From the NCBI RefSeq assembly GCF_006717145.1, contig NZ_VFQF01000002.1, forward strand, positions 1,240,001 to 1,304,000: a DNA stretch of 64,000 bases, given 5' to 3'. Positions 42,614-51,472 of this stretch are shown here, in pieces. How positions within the stretch are numbered: position 1 is the stretch's first letter; the number at the start of each line of letters is the position of its first letter. The notes beneath the pieces are model-generated. The model was given only the letters and a program-made list of their open reading frames with translations. It had not been told where the DNA came from and did no database searches. The stretch is from Humibacillus xanthopallidus. Lineage in GTDB: Bacteria > Actinomycetota > Actinomycetes > Actinomycetales > Dermatophilaceae. A program made the translations under genes and the position numbers.

Positions 42614-44488
42614 ATGAGTCGTCATAGCGCACGCACCACGACACGATCCAGATGGGTTCTCGGCGCGCTCGTCGTCGGGTTGCCCCTCGCTCTGCTGCCG
42701 GCCACGGCCGGGGCGCAGACCCAGGCCGCGCCCACGGCGGCGCCCGGCACCGACCGCGGCTGGCACGGCAAGCCGACCGAGCTGCCCAAGGTGGCGGTCA
42801 TGACGGGCTCCGGCGGCGCGGTCGCCTCGGTCGACCGCGATGCCTCACAGGTCGGCATCGACGTGCTGGCCCGCGGCGGCAACGCCGCTGACGCCGCGGT
42901 GGCGACGGCCGCCGCCCTGGGCGTCACGGAGCCCTACAGCGCCGGCATCGGCGGTGGCGGCTTCCTCGTCTACTACGACGCGCGCACGAGACACGTGTCG
43001 ACGATCGACGGGCGAGAGACGGCCCCGGCGAGCTTCACCGAGGACACCTTCCGCAAGCCGGACGGCACCGCCATGGACTTCACCACCGTCGTCAACTCCG
43101 GCCTGTCTGTCGGGGTGCCCGGCACGCCGGCCCTGTGGGCCAAGGCGCTGCGCGACTACGGCACGCTCTCGCTCAACGCAGCGCTGAAGCCGGCCGAGCG
43201 GCTCGCGGCCAAGGGCTTCCTCGTCGACCAGACCTTCCACGACCAGACGGCGCAGAACGCCGCCCGGTTCGCGAAGTTCCCGGAGACGGCACGGGTCTTC
43301 CTGCGCGATGGTCAGGCGCCGGCCGTCGGCACGGTCTTCACCAACCCCGACATGGCCAAGGCATACCGGACGCTGCGGACCCAGGGCGTCGACGTGCTCT
43401 ACCGCGGGCGCCTCGGTGAGGCGATCGTGCGCGAGTCCAACGCACCGCACACCGCTGCCGGGGTCAGCGTCATGGGCGGGCAGATGACGCTGCGCGACCT
43501 GGCCGCCTACCGGGCTCTGACGAAGGCGCCGATCCACTCGCAGTACAAGGGCCTCGACGTCTACGGCATGCCCGTGCCGAGCTCGGGCGGCATCGCTGTG
43601 GCCGAGATCCTCAACCTGATGAAGGCCTATGAGGACCGCACCGGTGTCACGACCTCGGCCGTGTCCGACGTCGACTACCTCCATCGCTTCTCGGAGGCGT
43701 CGGCGACGGCGTTCGCCGACCGCAACCGCTACGTCGGCGACGTGCCGGGCGTGCCCGTCTCAGAGCTCGTCAGCCCGGCCTTCGCGGCCGAGCGCGCCTG
43801 CCTCTTCAGCCCGACCCAGGCTCAGCCACGACCGATCCCGTTCGGCTCGCCCGACGGCAGCTACACATCGTGCGCACCGGGCGCCAAGGCGCAGCAGGAG
43901 CCTTATGAGGGCCTGTCGACGACCCACCTCACGGCCACCGACCGCTGGGGCAACGTGGCGTCCTACACGCTGACGATCGAGCAGACCGGCGGCTCCGGTA
44001 TCACGGTGCCCGGCTACGGCTTCCTGCTCAACAACGAGCTCACCGACTTCAACTTCGTGCCGCTGACGGCCGGGGTGCCGGACCCGAACCTGCCCGGCCC
44101 GGGCAAGCGGCCGCGCTCGTCGATGAGCCCGACCATCCTCATGGACGGTGGCACGCCGTTCCTCGCCGTGGGCTCGCCCGGCGGCGCGACGATCATCACC
44201 TCGGTGTCGCAGACGATCCTCGGCTACCTCGACCGCGGCCTGCCTCTCGTCGACGCGATCGCGGCGCCGCGGCTCAGCTCGCGCAACGGCACCGAGGGGG
44301 CCGAGCCGGCCCTGCTCGCCAGCCCGGTTGCCGCGGGCCTCACCGCGCTCGGCCACAAGCTGAGCAACGCCGGCGAGATCGGCGCGGTGACGGCCATCCG
44401 GAGCCTGGGCGGGGGCCGCTTCGAGGCCGCTGCCGAGACCGTGCGCCGCGGCGGCGGGTCGGCGATGGTGGTGCGGCCCCAGCCCTGA
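42614..44488 (+). CDS. ggt: Gamma-glutamyltransferase, secreted
   Basis: 624 aa from the ATG at 42614. Signal peptide (SRWVLGALVVGLPLALLPATAGA). Autoprocessing Thr is in GLSTTHLTATDRWGNVASYT, near residue 436, starting the small subunit; DGRETAP (about residue 140) and PRSSMSPTILMDGG with GSPGGATIITSVSQ are conserved. Cleaves glutathione and gamma-glutamyl compounds outside the membrane. TACGGT six bases upstream suggests a leaderless mRNA; the frame is open further upstream across the 33-bp repeats but has no signal for translation. Confidence 0.93.
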   Translation: MSRHSARTTTRSRWVLGALVVGLPLALLPATAGAQTQAAPTAAPGTDRGWHGKPTELPKVAVMTGSGGAVASVDRDASQVGIDVLARGGNAADAAVATAAALGVTEPYSAGIGGGGFLVYYDARTRHVSTIDGRETAPASFTEDTFRKPDGTAMDFTTVVNSGLSVGVPGTPALWAKALRDYGTLSLNAALKPAERLAAKGFLVDQTFHDQTAQNAARFAKFPETARVFLRDGQAPAVGTVFTNPDMAKAYRTLRTQGVDVLYRGRLGEAIVRESNAPHTAAGVSVMGGQMTLRDLAAYRALTKAPIHSQYKGLDVYGMPVPSSGGIAVAEILNLMKAYEDRTGVTTSAVSDVDYLHRFSEASATAFADRNRYVGDVPGVPVSELVSPAFAAERACLFSPTQAQPRPIPFGSPDGSYTSCAPGAKAQQEPYEGLSTTHLTATDRWGNVASYTLTIEQTGGSGITVPGYGFLLNNELTDFNFVPLTAGVPDPNLPGPGKRPRSSMSPTILMDGGTPFLAVGSPGGATIITSVSQTILGYLDRGLPLVDAIAAPRLSSRNGTEGAEPALLASPVAAGLTALGHKLSNAGEIGAVTAIRSLGGGRFEAAAETVRRGGGSAMVVRPQP

Positions 44489-44519
44489 CCGGGCGCCCAC
44501 CGCTGGGTCTGTGACGGAG

Positions 44520-44553
44520 CGGCCACTCGACATCGGACGACGTCGAGTGGCCG
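44520..44553. terminator. Bidirectional hairpin with TCGAGTGGCC core
   Basis: CGGCCACTCGAC (44520-44531), 10-nt loop, GTCGAGTGGCCG (44542-44553): a perfect 12-bp stem between the convergent ggt and lipoprotein genes. The arms are the same core as the phased arrays. Confidence 0.8.
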
Positions 44554-44556
44554 TTC

Positions 44557-45069
44557 TCAGCAGGGGCCGTTGACGGGTACGGAGACCCGGATGTTCGTCG
44601 TGCCCTTCGACTGGATCGTGACCCGAGCTCCCTTGTCGTCGTGCGCCTCGATGCCGGTGAAGCCGCCGGTCAGCTGCGACTGCTGAGCGGGCGGGAACCC
44701 GTGCGCAGCGAGGGCAGCCTTGGTGTCGGCGATGACGGCGTCCCAGTCCGGGGTCTGCGTCGGGTCGAGCTCGGCGGTCATCGTCTTCGTGAACCAGCGA
44801 CAGCCCTCGGTCGTGAGGTTCGTGCCGCCCCCGGTGCCGTCCTTCCACTTCGCGCCGAGCGGCCCGGCCGCGGCCTTGGCGACGTCCTGCAGGACGGGGT
44901 CGTAGGCCGCCCGGGCCTGCTCGCTCGTCAGGCCGGACGAGCCCGTGCAGCCAGCGAGCAGGGCGAGCGCCGCCGCGGCAGCGACGAGCGTGCGCCTGCG
45001 GGGCCCCGCGACGGGGGTGCGGGGTCCACCGCGCCCCGATCGTCCGCCGTCGCCGCGCCGCATGGTCAT
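44557..45069 (-). CDS. Small lipoprotein, unknown function
   Basis: 170 aa. Basic N-terminus, hydrophobic stretch and lipobox LLAGC give a lipid-anchored Cys near residue 41. Two further Cys (EGCRWF and the C-terminal GPC) could form a disulfide. Pattern (PDWDAVIADTKAALAAHGF, GGFTGIEAHDDKGARVTIQSKGTTNIRVSVPV) resembles DUF4853-like actinobacterial lipoproteins, uncertain. CAGAAT six bases before the ATG may be a leaderless -10. Confidence 0.78.
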   Translation of the reverse strand: MTMRRGDGGRSGRGGPRTPVAGPRRRTLVAAAAALALLAGCTGSSGLTSEQARAAYDPVLQDVAKAAAGPLGAKWKDGTGGGTNLTTEGCRWFTKTMTAELDPTQTPDWDAVIADTKAALAAHGFPPAQQSQLTGGFTGIEAHDDKGARVTIQSKGTTNIRVSVPVNGPC

Positions 45070-45138
45070 GTCACGATTCTGGCAGTGCCCTCTGCGGCTC
45101 GCCCCTCGGGCCCGGTCGGAGCGGGCCTCCGGTGTCTG

Positions 45139-46011
45139 TCAGCTCGCCTTGGGCGTCGGCCACGGCCAGGCGGTGCAGCCCTTGAGCCCGTAAGTCTGCT
45201 GCATCATCACCGGAGCGACCTTGCCGGCTCCGCCGCAGTAGGCGTGCCCGTGACCGAGACCGTGGCCTACCTCGTGGTTGACGAGGTAGGTGCGGTAGCC
45301 CGCGAGGTCGGTGCCGTAGGCCTCCGCCCCGAGGATCCACCGGCGCGCGTTGAGCACGACGCGACCACCGTTGTGGCAGCTCACCTGACCACGTGTCTCG
45401 AGGGGAGCGCACAGCCTGTCGGTCGTGTCGGGGCTCGCGAGGGTGATCCGCAGGTCGACGGAGTCGCCCTTGGCCACCTCGGCGGGCGAGACGTTGACGA
45501 AGCGCACGCCGTCCTTGGTCTGCCAGCCCCGGGGGTCGCGCAGCACGGTGGCCACCGTCGTCGCCAGCGCCGTGGTGTCGACGCCCAGGCCGCCCTCCGC
45601 CTCGAGGGTCCAGCGCACGGTGCGCCCCGTCGAGGGTGGGGTGCCGAGGGCCGACGCCGGCACGACGACGGCGGTCATCGTGCCGCTGCCGCGCTCGACG
45701 ACCTTGGCCGCCGTGCCGGCCGGGGCGGTCGGTGCGGAGGGCCCGGTGCCGCTCGGGGCGGGAGCCGCGACGGTCTCGGGCACCCGCTCGACGTCGTCGA
45801 GGGGCACGGATACAGCCAAGCCGGTGGTCACCGAGACGCGTGAGGCGGACGACAGCGCACTCTCGGGCACCTCGCCGGCGCCCGCCGCAGCGACTGCCCA
45901 CACGTCGGCGACGAGGCACCCCACGAGGGCTGCCGCCGCCACGACGCGTCGCCGGTGCACCTGCTGACGTCGTGAGTCAGCAGGTCCGCCTGCTCCGCCA
46001 CCCCTGTGCAT
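45139..46011 (-). CDS. DUF3152 secreted zinc metallopeptidase-like protein
   Basis: 290 aa from the ATG at 46011. N-terminal membrane/signal helix, Pro/Thr-rich linker, then the DUF3152 domain: TVRWTLEAEGGLGVD, VSPAEVAKGDSVDLRITLASPDTTDRLC, and the zinc motif NHEVGHGLGHGHAYC (HExxHxxGxxH). Four Cys suggest disulfides outside the cell. Predicted peptidase; substrate unknown. TAGCGT seven bases upstream of the ATG and no ribosome site suggest a leaderless mRNA. Confidence 0.85.
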   Translation of the reverse strand: MHRGGGAGGPADSRRQQVHRRRVVAAAALVGCLVADVWAVAAAGAGEVPESALSSASRVSVTTGLAVSVPLDDVERVPETVAAPAPSGTGPSAPTAPAGTAAKVVERGSGTMTAVVVPASALGTPPSTGRTVRWTLEAEGGLGVDTTALATTVATVLRDPRGWQTKDGVRFVNVSPAEVAKGDSVDLRITLASPDTTDRLCAPLETRGQVSCHNGGRVVLNARRWILGAEAYGTDLAGYRTYLVNHEVGHGLGHGHAYCGGAGKVAPVMMQQTYGLKGCTAWPWPTPKAS

Positions 46012-46077
46012 GTGTTCCACGCTAGGGCACCTACCCGTTGGGGTCGCGGAGGCGACGGTCGACCCGCGAGGACCGAT

Positions 46078-46107
46078 TTGGTCCTGGCCCCCGACAGCCC
46101 GTACTCT
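46078..46107 (+). promoter_or_regulatory. Candidate rplJ promoter
   Basis: TTGGTC (46078-46083), 18-bp spacer and TACTCT (46102-46107) give a plausible sigma-70-type promoter, about 200 nt before the rplJ start, leaving room for a leader RNA. Confidence 0.55.
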
Positions 46108-46111
46108 TGCG

Positions 46112-46257
46112 GAGACCAATGACCGCCGGTTGGGTTCTGTGGCTGACACAGATCCTCGAAGGTTCCGCACGATGCGGGCAGCCAGCGCAGGACCTCAGCC
46201 ACACGGCATACAGCGTATGCCGCCTCGTGCCCCGAGCGCCCTGCGCCGGGGCCTTTT
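46112..46257 (+). ncRNA. Ribosomal protein L10 leader with attenuator hairpin
   Basis: The rplJ 5' leader holds a perfect GGCATAC-AGC-GTATGCC palindrome (46204-46220) and, at 46228-46251, GCCCCG paired with CGGGGC plus an inner GCGC stem followed by CTTTTTC. The latter is the only U-tract terminator I find here. Position matches the L10(L12)4-binding leader known upstream of rplJ in many bacteria; I infer autogenous control. Confidence 0.7.
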
Positions 46258-46305
46258 TCGTGAGGGCCCTTCCCCGGTGGCAACACGCAAGGGAAGGAGG
46301 CCCAG

Positions 46306-46890
46306 ATGGCAAAGGCCGACAGGACTGCCGCCATCGCCGAGATCGCGGACCAGTTCCGTGAGTCCGGCGCGGCCGTTCTCACCGAGTACCGCGGGCTGAC
46401 CGTGGCCCAGCTCTCGCAGCTGCGCAACTCGATCCGAGAGCACGCCACCTACGCCGTGGTCAAGAACACGCTGACGGAGAAGGCTGCTCAGGAGGCCGGA
46501 ATCACGGCCTTCGACGGCCAGTTCCAGGGCCCGAGCGCCATCGCCTTCGTGACCGGTGACCCGGTCGAGGCGGCCAAGGGCCTGCGTGACTTCGCCAAGG
46601 CAAACCCCCTCCTCGTGATCAAGGCTGGCGTCCTCGACGGCAAGCCGCTGACCACCGAGGAGATCACGAAGCTCGCCGACCTCGAGTCGCGCGAGGTTCT
46701 CCTGGCCAAGATGGCGGGGGCCATGAAGGGCTCCCTCACCAAGGCCGCCTACCTCTTCAACGCTCCTCTGTCGCAGACGGCCCGTGTGGTCGAGGCTCTG
46801 CGCCAGAAGCGCGAGGAGCAGGGCCCCGCCACGGAGGCTCCGGCCGCCGAGGCAACCACCGACGTCGCCGAGGGTGGCGACGAGAGCTGA
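46306..46890 (+). CDS. rplJ: Ribosomal protein L10
   Basis: 194 aa; ATG with GGGAAGGAGG. N-terminal RNA-binding domain ([41 protein letters not shown]) and C-terminal acidic helix for L12 dimers. Forms the ribosomal stalk base. 66 nt before rplL, same operon, behind an attenuator-like leader. Confidence 0.97.
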   Translation: MAKADRTAAIAEIADQFRESGAAVLTEYRGLTVAQLSQLRNSIREHATYAVVKNTLTEKAAQEAGITAFDGQFQGPSAIAFVTGDPVEAAKGLRDFAKANPLLVIKAGVLDGKPLTTEEITKLADLESREVLLAKMAGAMKGSLTKAAYLFNAPLSQTARVVEALRQKREEQGPATEAPAAEATTDVAEGGDES

Positions 46891-46956
46891 CGCCTTCTGG
46901 CGTTCGCTCGATTCATCAATCAGCCACTCACGGCAAGTAACAGGAAGGAAGCCATC

Positions 46957-47346
46957 ATGGCGAAGCTCAGCACCGACGAGCTCCTTGACGCCTTCAAGGA
47001 GATGACCCTCATCGAGCTCTCGGAGTTCGTGAAGCAGTTCGAGGAGACCTTCGAGGTCACCGCCGCCGCCCCGGTCGCCGTTGCGGCCGCTGGTGGCGCC
47101 GCCGGCGGCGCCGCCGCCGAGGAGGCCGAGGAGCAGAGCGAGTTCGACGTCGTTCTGACCGCCGCGGGCGAGAAGAAGATCCAGGTCATCAAGGAGGTCC
47201 GCGCGCTCACGAGCCTCGGCCTCAAGGAGGCCAAGGACCTCGTCGACGGCGCCCCCAAGCCCGTCCTCGAGAAGGTCGACAAGGCTGCTGCCGAGAAGGC
47301 CAAGGAGCAGCTCGAGGCCGCCGGCGCGTCCGTCGAGCTCAAGTGA
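46957..47346 (+). CDS. rplL: Ribosomal protein L7/L12
   Basis: 129 aa. N-terminal dimer helix ([31 protein letters not shown]), Ala/Gly hinge and the factor-binding domain ([41 protein letters not shown]). Recruits translation GTPases to the ribosome. RBS GGAAGGA. Followed by a perfect palindromic terminator. Confidence 0.97.
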   Translation: MAKLSTDELLDAFKEMTLIELSEFVKQFEETFEVTAAAPVAVAAAGGAAGGAAAEEAEEQSEFDVVLTAAGEKKIQVIKEVRALTSLGLKEAKDLVDGAPKPVLEKVDKAAAEKAKEQLEAAGASVELK

Positions 47347-47381
47347 GCCGTCCCGGCTAGTCCGGGACTCCAGCATCACCG

Positions 47382-47419
47382 CGAAGGCGGGTCCGACCAG
47401 CTGGTCGGACCCGCCTTCG
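47382..47419 (+). terminator. Perfect palindromic terminator after rplL
   Basis: A 38-nt perfect palindrome with arms starting CGAAGGCGGGTCCGACC around AGCT. No T-tract follows (CGTTCACC). It ends the rplJ-rplL transcript. Confidence 0.85.
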
Positions 47420-47605
47420 GCGTTCACCGGCTCAGCCGGACGCTGCGCCTACCGGCGCTCGCGGCGAGAGCGTCGTCGGCCCTGGTATGCCGCTCACCGA
47501 CCTCCCAGCGCATGTGGGCCGCCGCCGAAGCCGCTCCCACCGACAGGTGCAGCGCCCATCACCGATGCGACCCGAAAGGGCGCAGGGTTGCTCGTGCGGC
47601 CGATT

Positions 47606-47662
47606 CATGGGCGGCGCCATCGCAGGGACGCGGCGTCGCTGCGAGACGATGCGCCGCCCATG
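47606..47662. terminator. Long bulged hairpin between rplL and agxT-like gene
   Basis: CATGGGCGGCGCCATCGCAG (47606-47625) pairs with 47639-47662 across about 19 bp with one bulge and an internal loop. It lies 55 nt beyond the stop of the minus-strand aminotransferase and may serve as its terminator. Apart from this and the rplL terminator, 47347-47716 holds no supported gene. Confidence 0.6.
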
Positions 47663-47716
47663 CTCCTGAGGCCGCGGGAGCGGCGCTGCGTCGCGTCCGG
47701 CCTGGCTCGGGCTCTC

Positions 47717-48850
47717 TCAGGCAGCGTGGTCCAGGGCGTCCTTGAGGGCGGCGAGGATGAGGGCCACGCGGTCGGGCCGGGCGTTGTGGCCCATGAGGCC
47801 GATGCGCCAGACGTTCGAGGCGAACGCCCCTGCGCCGGCGCCGATCTCGAGGTTGTGCCGCTCGAGCAGGTAGCCGCGGACGGCGGCGGAGTCGACGCCG
47901 TCGGGCACCCGGACGGTGGTCAGCTCGGGCAGGCGGGTGCCCTCCTCAGCGAAGAGGGCGAGGCCCATGGCCTCGAGCCCGTTCTGCAGGAGCCGGCCGG
48001 CCTCGGCGTGGCGGTCCCACACCTTCTCGAGGCCCTCGTCGGCGATGCGGCGCAGGCCGGCGTGGAGGCTCGCGACCATCGCCGTCGGTGCGGTGTGGTG
48101 GTAGGTCCGCTTGCCCGCACCGGCGGCCTCGCCGACGTAGCCGCCGAGCAGGCCGAGGTCGAGGTACCACGACGACGGCTTCTCGACCCGTCGGGCGAAG
48201 GCGCGGTCGTTGATGGTGAAGGGCGCGAGCCCGGGCGCGACGCCGAGGCACTTCTGGGTGCCTGCGTAGCCGATGTCGATGCCCCAGTCGTCGGCCCGCA
48301 GCTCGATGCCGCCGATGCTCGTGACGGCGTCGACGAGCAGCAGGGCGTCTCCCTTGGCGGCGCCGAGGGCGGCGATGTCGGAGCGGACTCCGGTGGAGGT
48401 CTCGGCGTGCACGGCGGCGATGATCTTGGGCGACGGGTGGGCGGTCACGACGCGCTCGACGTCGACGGGCCGGCCCCACTCGTGGTCGACCCGCACGACC
48501 TCGGCGCCGTGCCGCCCGGCGACGTCGACCATGCGCTCGCCGAAGAGGCCGTTGACGGCCACGACGACGACGTCGCCCGGTTCGACCGTGTTGACGAAGG
48601 CTGCCTCCATGCCGGCCGACCCAGTGGCCGAGAGCGGCAGGGTGCGGCGGTTGTCGGTGCCCCAGACGTAGCGCAGGAGGTCGCAGGTCTCGTCCATGAT
48701 CGCGAGGAAGTCGGGGTCGAGGTGCCCGAGCAGCGGCGAGGCCAGCGCCAGGGTGGCCTCGGGGTAGGGGTTGCAGGGCCCCGGGCCGAAGAGGTGCCGC
48801 TCGGCGACGGGGCGGGTGACGGCTGCGGGAGGCGTGCTCGAAGAGGTCAT
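47717..48850 (-). CDS. Alanine/serine-glyoxylate aminotransferase (class V PLP)
   Basis: 377 aa. Class V aminotransferase: HLFGPGPCNPYPEATLALASPLLGHLDPDF, SATGSAGMEAAFVNTV, VHAETSTGV, DAVTSIGG and the PLP Lys in YAGTQKCLGVAPG. Converts glyoxylate to glycine using Ala or Ser. Start shares a base with the glcD-like stop (TGATG), so it is coupled to a glycolate oxidase that makes glyoxylate: a two-step glycolate-to-glycine route. Confidence 0.92.
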   Translation of the reverse strand: MTSSSTPPAAVTRPVAERHLFGPGPCNPYPEATLALASPLLGHLDPDFLAIMDETCDLLRYVWGTDNRRTLPLSATGSAGMEAAFVNTVEPGDVVVVAVNGLFGERMVDVAGRHGAEVVRVDHEWGRPVDVERVVTAHPSPKIIAAVHAETSTGVRSDIAALGAAKGDALLLVDAVTSIGGIELRADDWGIDIGYAGTQKCLGVAPGLAPFTINDRAFARRVEKPSSWYLDLGLLGGYVGEAAGAGKRTYHHTAPTAMVASLHAGLRRIADEGLEKVWDRHAEAGRLLQNGLEAMGLALFAEEGTRLPELTTVRVPDGVDSAAVRGYLLERHNLEIGAGAGAFASNVWRIGLMGHNARPDRVALILAALKDALDHAA

Positions 48851-50271
48851 CAGAATCCTGCTCCGGGGTTGAGGATGCCCTGCGGGTCGAGGGCGTGCTT
48901 GATGCGGTGGGTGAGTGCCATGACGTCGGGGCCGAGCTGCTCGGGCAGGGCGTCGCGCTTGAGGCGGCCGACGCCGTGCTCACCGGTGATCGTGCCGCCG
49001 AGGCTGATGGCGAGGCTCATGACCTGCGAGAACGCTTGTGCTGCACGGTTTCTCGCCTCGACGTCACCGGGAGGGTAGACGACGACGGGGTGGGTGTTGC
49101 CGTCGCCGGCGTGCGCCACGACGGGGATCTCGACGTCATTGGACCGCGCGATCTCGGCGATGCCGCTGAGCAGGTCGGGTAGTCGCGGCACGGGCACGCC
49201 GACGTCCTCGAGCATGATCGTGCCGCGGCGCTCGATCGCGTAGATCGCCGCTCGGCGGGCGGCGACGAAGAGCTCGCCCTCGTAGGGCTCGGTCGTCGTG
49301 AAGCACTCCCGGGCACCGCCCTCGGAGCAGAGCTGCTCCATGACGGCGATCTCCTCTCCGCGCGCGGCTCCGGGGGCGTCCGACTGGGCGAGCAGCATCG
49401 CGCCGGCGTCGCGGTCGAGGCCCATCGGCTTGTGGTCCTCGACGGCGTTGATCGAGGCCTGGTCCATCAGCTCCATCATCGAGGCGCGCAGCCGGCTGCC
49501 GATCGCGACGACGACGCGCGCGGCGTCGGCGACGTCGTCGAAGGTCGCCACGAGGGTGGCGGGCGGCTGCTGCGCCGGAACGAGGCGCAGCGTCGCGCGC
49601 GTCACCACACCGAGGGTGCCCTCGCTGCCGACGAAGAGCTTGAGCAGCGACAGGCCGGCGGTGTCCTTGATCCGCTGGCCCCCGAGCCGCACGAGCGTGC
49701 CGTCAGCCAGCACGACGTCGAGGCCGAGCACGTAGTCGGTCGTGACGCCGTACTTCACGCAGCAGAGGCCGCCGGCGTTGGTCGCGACGTTGCCCCCGAT
49801 CGAGCAGATCTCGTAGGACGAGGGGTCAGGCGGGTACCAGAGGCCGTGCTCGGCGGCGGCCTGCTTGACCTCGACGTTGAGCGCGCCGGCCTCGACGACC
49901 GCCGTGCGGGTGGTCGGGTCGATCTCGACCGCACGCATCCGCTCGAGGCTGAGCACGACGCAGCCGTCGATGGCGTTGGAGCCTCCGGACAGTCCGCTGC
50001 CCGCCCCTCGCGGCACGAGCGGTATGCCGTGTGCCCCCGCCCAGCGCACCGTGGCCTGCACGTCGGCCGCGGACGAGGCGCGGACCACGGCGAGCGGCAT
50101 ACCGGCGCCCTCGTCTGCCGTGAAGTCGAAGCGGTAGGCGGCGACGCCGGCAGGGTCGGTGAGCAGGGCCCCGGGCGCCAGCGCGGCCGCGAGGGCGCCG
50201 AGGTCGGGGGAGGGGCCTGCGGCGGCGGCAGTCTGGTCGGCGGACTGAGCGTCCTTGCTCACGGTCGTCAC
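48850..50271 (-). CDS. FAD-linked glycolate/lactate oxidase (GlcD-like)
   Basis: 473 aa from the GTG at 50271; a GTG at 50262 is equally possible. FAD domain: GIPLVPRGAGSGLSGGSNAIDGCVVLSLERM, CSIGGNVATNAGGLCCVKYGVTTDYVLG, FVGSEGTLGVVTRATLRL; C-terminal AHAGDGNTHPVV and TGEHGVGRLKRDAL. Matches single-subunit GlcD/D-lactate dehydrogenase-type oxidases. Overlap with the glyoxylate aminotransferase favours glycolate as substrate. No GlcE or GlcF genes nearby. Confidence 0.9.
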   Translation of the reverse strand: MTTVSKDAQSADQTAAAAGPSPDLGALAAALAPGALLTDPAGVAAYRFDFTADEGAGMPLAVVRASSAADVQATVRWAGAHGIPLVPRGAGSGLSGGSNAIDGCVVLSLERMRAVEIDPTTRTAVVEAGALNVEVKQAAAEHGLWYPPDPSSYEICSIGGNVATNAGGLCCVKYGVTTDYVLGLDVVLADGTLVRLGGQRIKDTAGLSLLKLFVGSEGTLGVVTRATLRLVPAQQPPATLVATFDDVADAARVVVAIGSRLRASMMELMDQASINAVEDHKPMGLDRDAGAMLLAQSDAPGAARGEEIAVMEQLCSEGGARECFTTTEPYEGELFVAARRAAIYAIERRGTIMLEDVGVPVPRLPDLLSGIAEIARSNDVEIPVVAHAGDGNTHPVVVYPPGDVEARNRAAQAFSQVMSLAISLGGTITGEHGVGRLKRDALPEQLGPDVMALTHRIKHALDPQGILNPGAGF

Positions 50272-50357
50272 CGTCCCACCGTAACCGCGCGGCCACGTGG
50301 GGGCGCGGGCACCGGGGACGCAGGTCACGGCAGCGGTCGTTGAGTCGACGCGGTGGG

Positions 50358-50774
50358 TCAGGGAGGGCTGCTCACGGTGATGGTGACCGTGACGGGCTCT
50401 GTCTGGAGGGGTCCGGTGACGACACGGGAGGTGACCACTGAGCCCGACGTGCCGTAGATCGTCGTGGTCACCGATGAAGCAGGGGTCGTCGCGCTCGTGG
50501 AGGTCGGCACCTCGGGACTGGCGCGGGGCACCTGCGTCGTCGCCGAGCCCGGCCCTGAGGGCGACACCGGCACGGGGCGCTGCCCCACGAGGAGCGCCGC
50601 GGCGACGGCGGCCGCCACGAGGGCGATGCCAGTCGCCGCGAGCGCCGGACGCCGCCAAGGATGGCCGGCGGTCTCGAGGCGCGGTCTCAGGTCGTCGACG
50701 AGGCGGCTTGCCGACGGAGCCCGGCCGGCCTCGTCGTCGAGGGTCTGGCGCAGAAGGCGCTCGACGTCGTTCAC
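50358..50774 (-). CDS. Single-pass membrane protein coupled to sigma factor (putative anti-sigma)
   Basis: 138 aa from the GTG at 50774, overlapping the sigma-factor stop (GTGA). About 40 cytosolic residues (VERLLRQTLDDEAGRAPSASRLVDDLRPRLE), one membrane helix (LAATGIALVAAAVAAALLVG) and a Ser/Thr/Pro-rich outer part. No zinc-binding anti-sigma motif. Position makes it the probable regulator or sensor partner of the sigma factor. Confidence 0.75.
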   Translation of the reverse strand: MNDVERLLRQTLDDEAGRAPSASRLVDDLRPRLETAGHPWRRPALAATGIALVAAAVAAALLVGQRPVPVSPSGPGSATTQVPRASPEVPTSTSATTPASSVTTTIYGTSGSVVTSRVVTGPLQTEPVTVTITVSSPP

Positions 50775-51316
50775 CTCGGGCTCCTTCGTGGGAGGGGCCT
50801 GGGGGCTGGCGCGGCTAGTGCAGAGCCGGTGTCGTCACGCAACCCCGGGTGATCCCGCAGCGTGGCGAGGGCCCGAGCCGCTTGGCTCCTCACGGTGGAC
50901 TCGGCGACCCCGAGCACCTCCGCGATGTCGCGGTCGGACAGGTCCTCGTAGTAGCGCAGCACGAGGACGACCCGCTGCCGTCGCGGAAGGCCCCGGACGA
51001 CGCCCCAGACGAGCTCGCGGTCGGCGAGCTCATCATCCGGGGCAGGGGTGACGCGGCGGCCCGCGTCGGGGAGGGAGGCTGCGGGCAGCTCGCGGCTCCG
51101 CAGTCGCCGGCGCCAGCTGAGGTACTCGTTCGTGATCGCCCGACGGGTGTAGGCGAAGGGCGCCGCGACCTCCACGACGGACCACCTGCGGTGCACCTTG
51201 ACCAGGGCGTCCTGCACGAGGTCGTGCGCCTGGTGCCCGTCGCCGCAGACGAGGTGGGCGTAGCGGAGGAGGGCCGGACCACGGGTTCGGACGAAGTCCT
51301 CGAAGGACGCCTCCAT
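50771..51316 (-). CDS. SigE-type ECF RNA polymerase sigma factor
   Basis: 181 aa from the ATG at 51316. Region 2: ALLRYAHLVCGDGHQAHDLVQDALVKVHRRW; region 4: LPRRQRVVLVLRYYEDLSDRDIAEVLGVAESTVRSQAARAL. Matches the actinobacterial SigE-like ECF subgroup. Co-translated with a membrane protein and divergent from a 287-residue unknown that may be a target. Target promoters unknown. Confidence 0.9.
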   Translation of the reverse strand: MEASFEDFVRTRGPALLRYAHLVCGDGHQAHDLVQDALVKVHRRWSVVEVAAPFAYTRRAITNEYLSWRRRLRSRELPAASLPDAGRRVTPAPDDELADRELVWGVVRGLPRRQRVVLVLRYYEDLSDRDIAEVLGVAESTVRSQAARALATLRDHPGLRDDTGSALAAPAPRPLPRRSPR

Positions 51317-51472
51317 GGTCGTGTGCCCACCCTGCCTCTCGCGACGGTCGCCCACGCGTCACGCGGGCGCGGCGCCATCGGCGCCGTGCACCACCCTGAC
51401 GCATCGAGGACGCGGATCTGCTGCACGGACCACGGCATTCTCGGGGCGGTGCGGCCCGGTAGGTTGACCGCC

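Noticed and set aside
48900-50271. Glycolate oxidase as part of a three-subunit GlcDEF
   Set aside because: No GlcE or GlcF genes adjoin; the next coupled gene is the glyoxylate aminotransferase.
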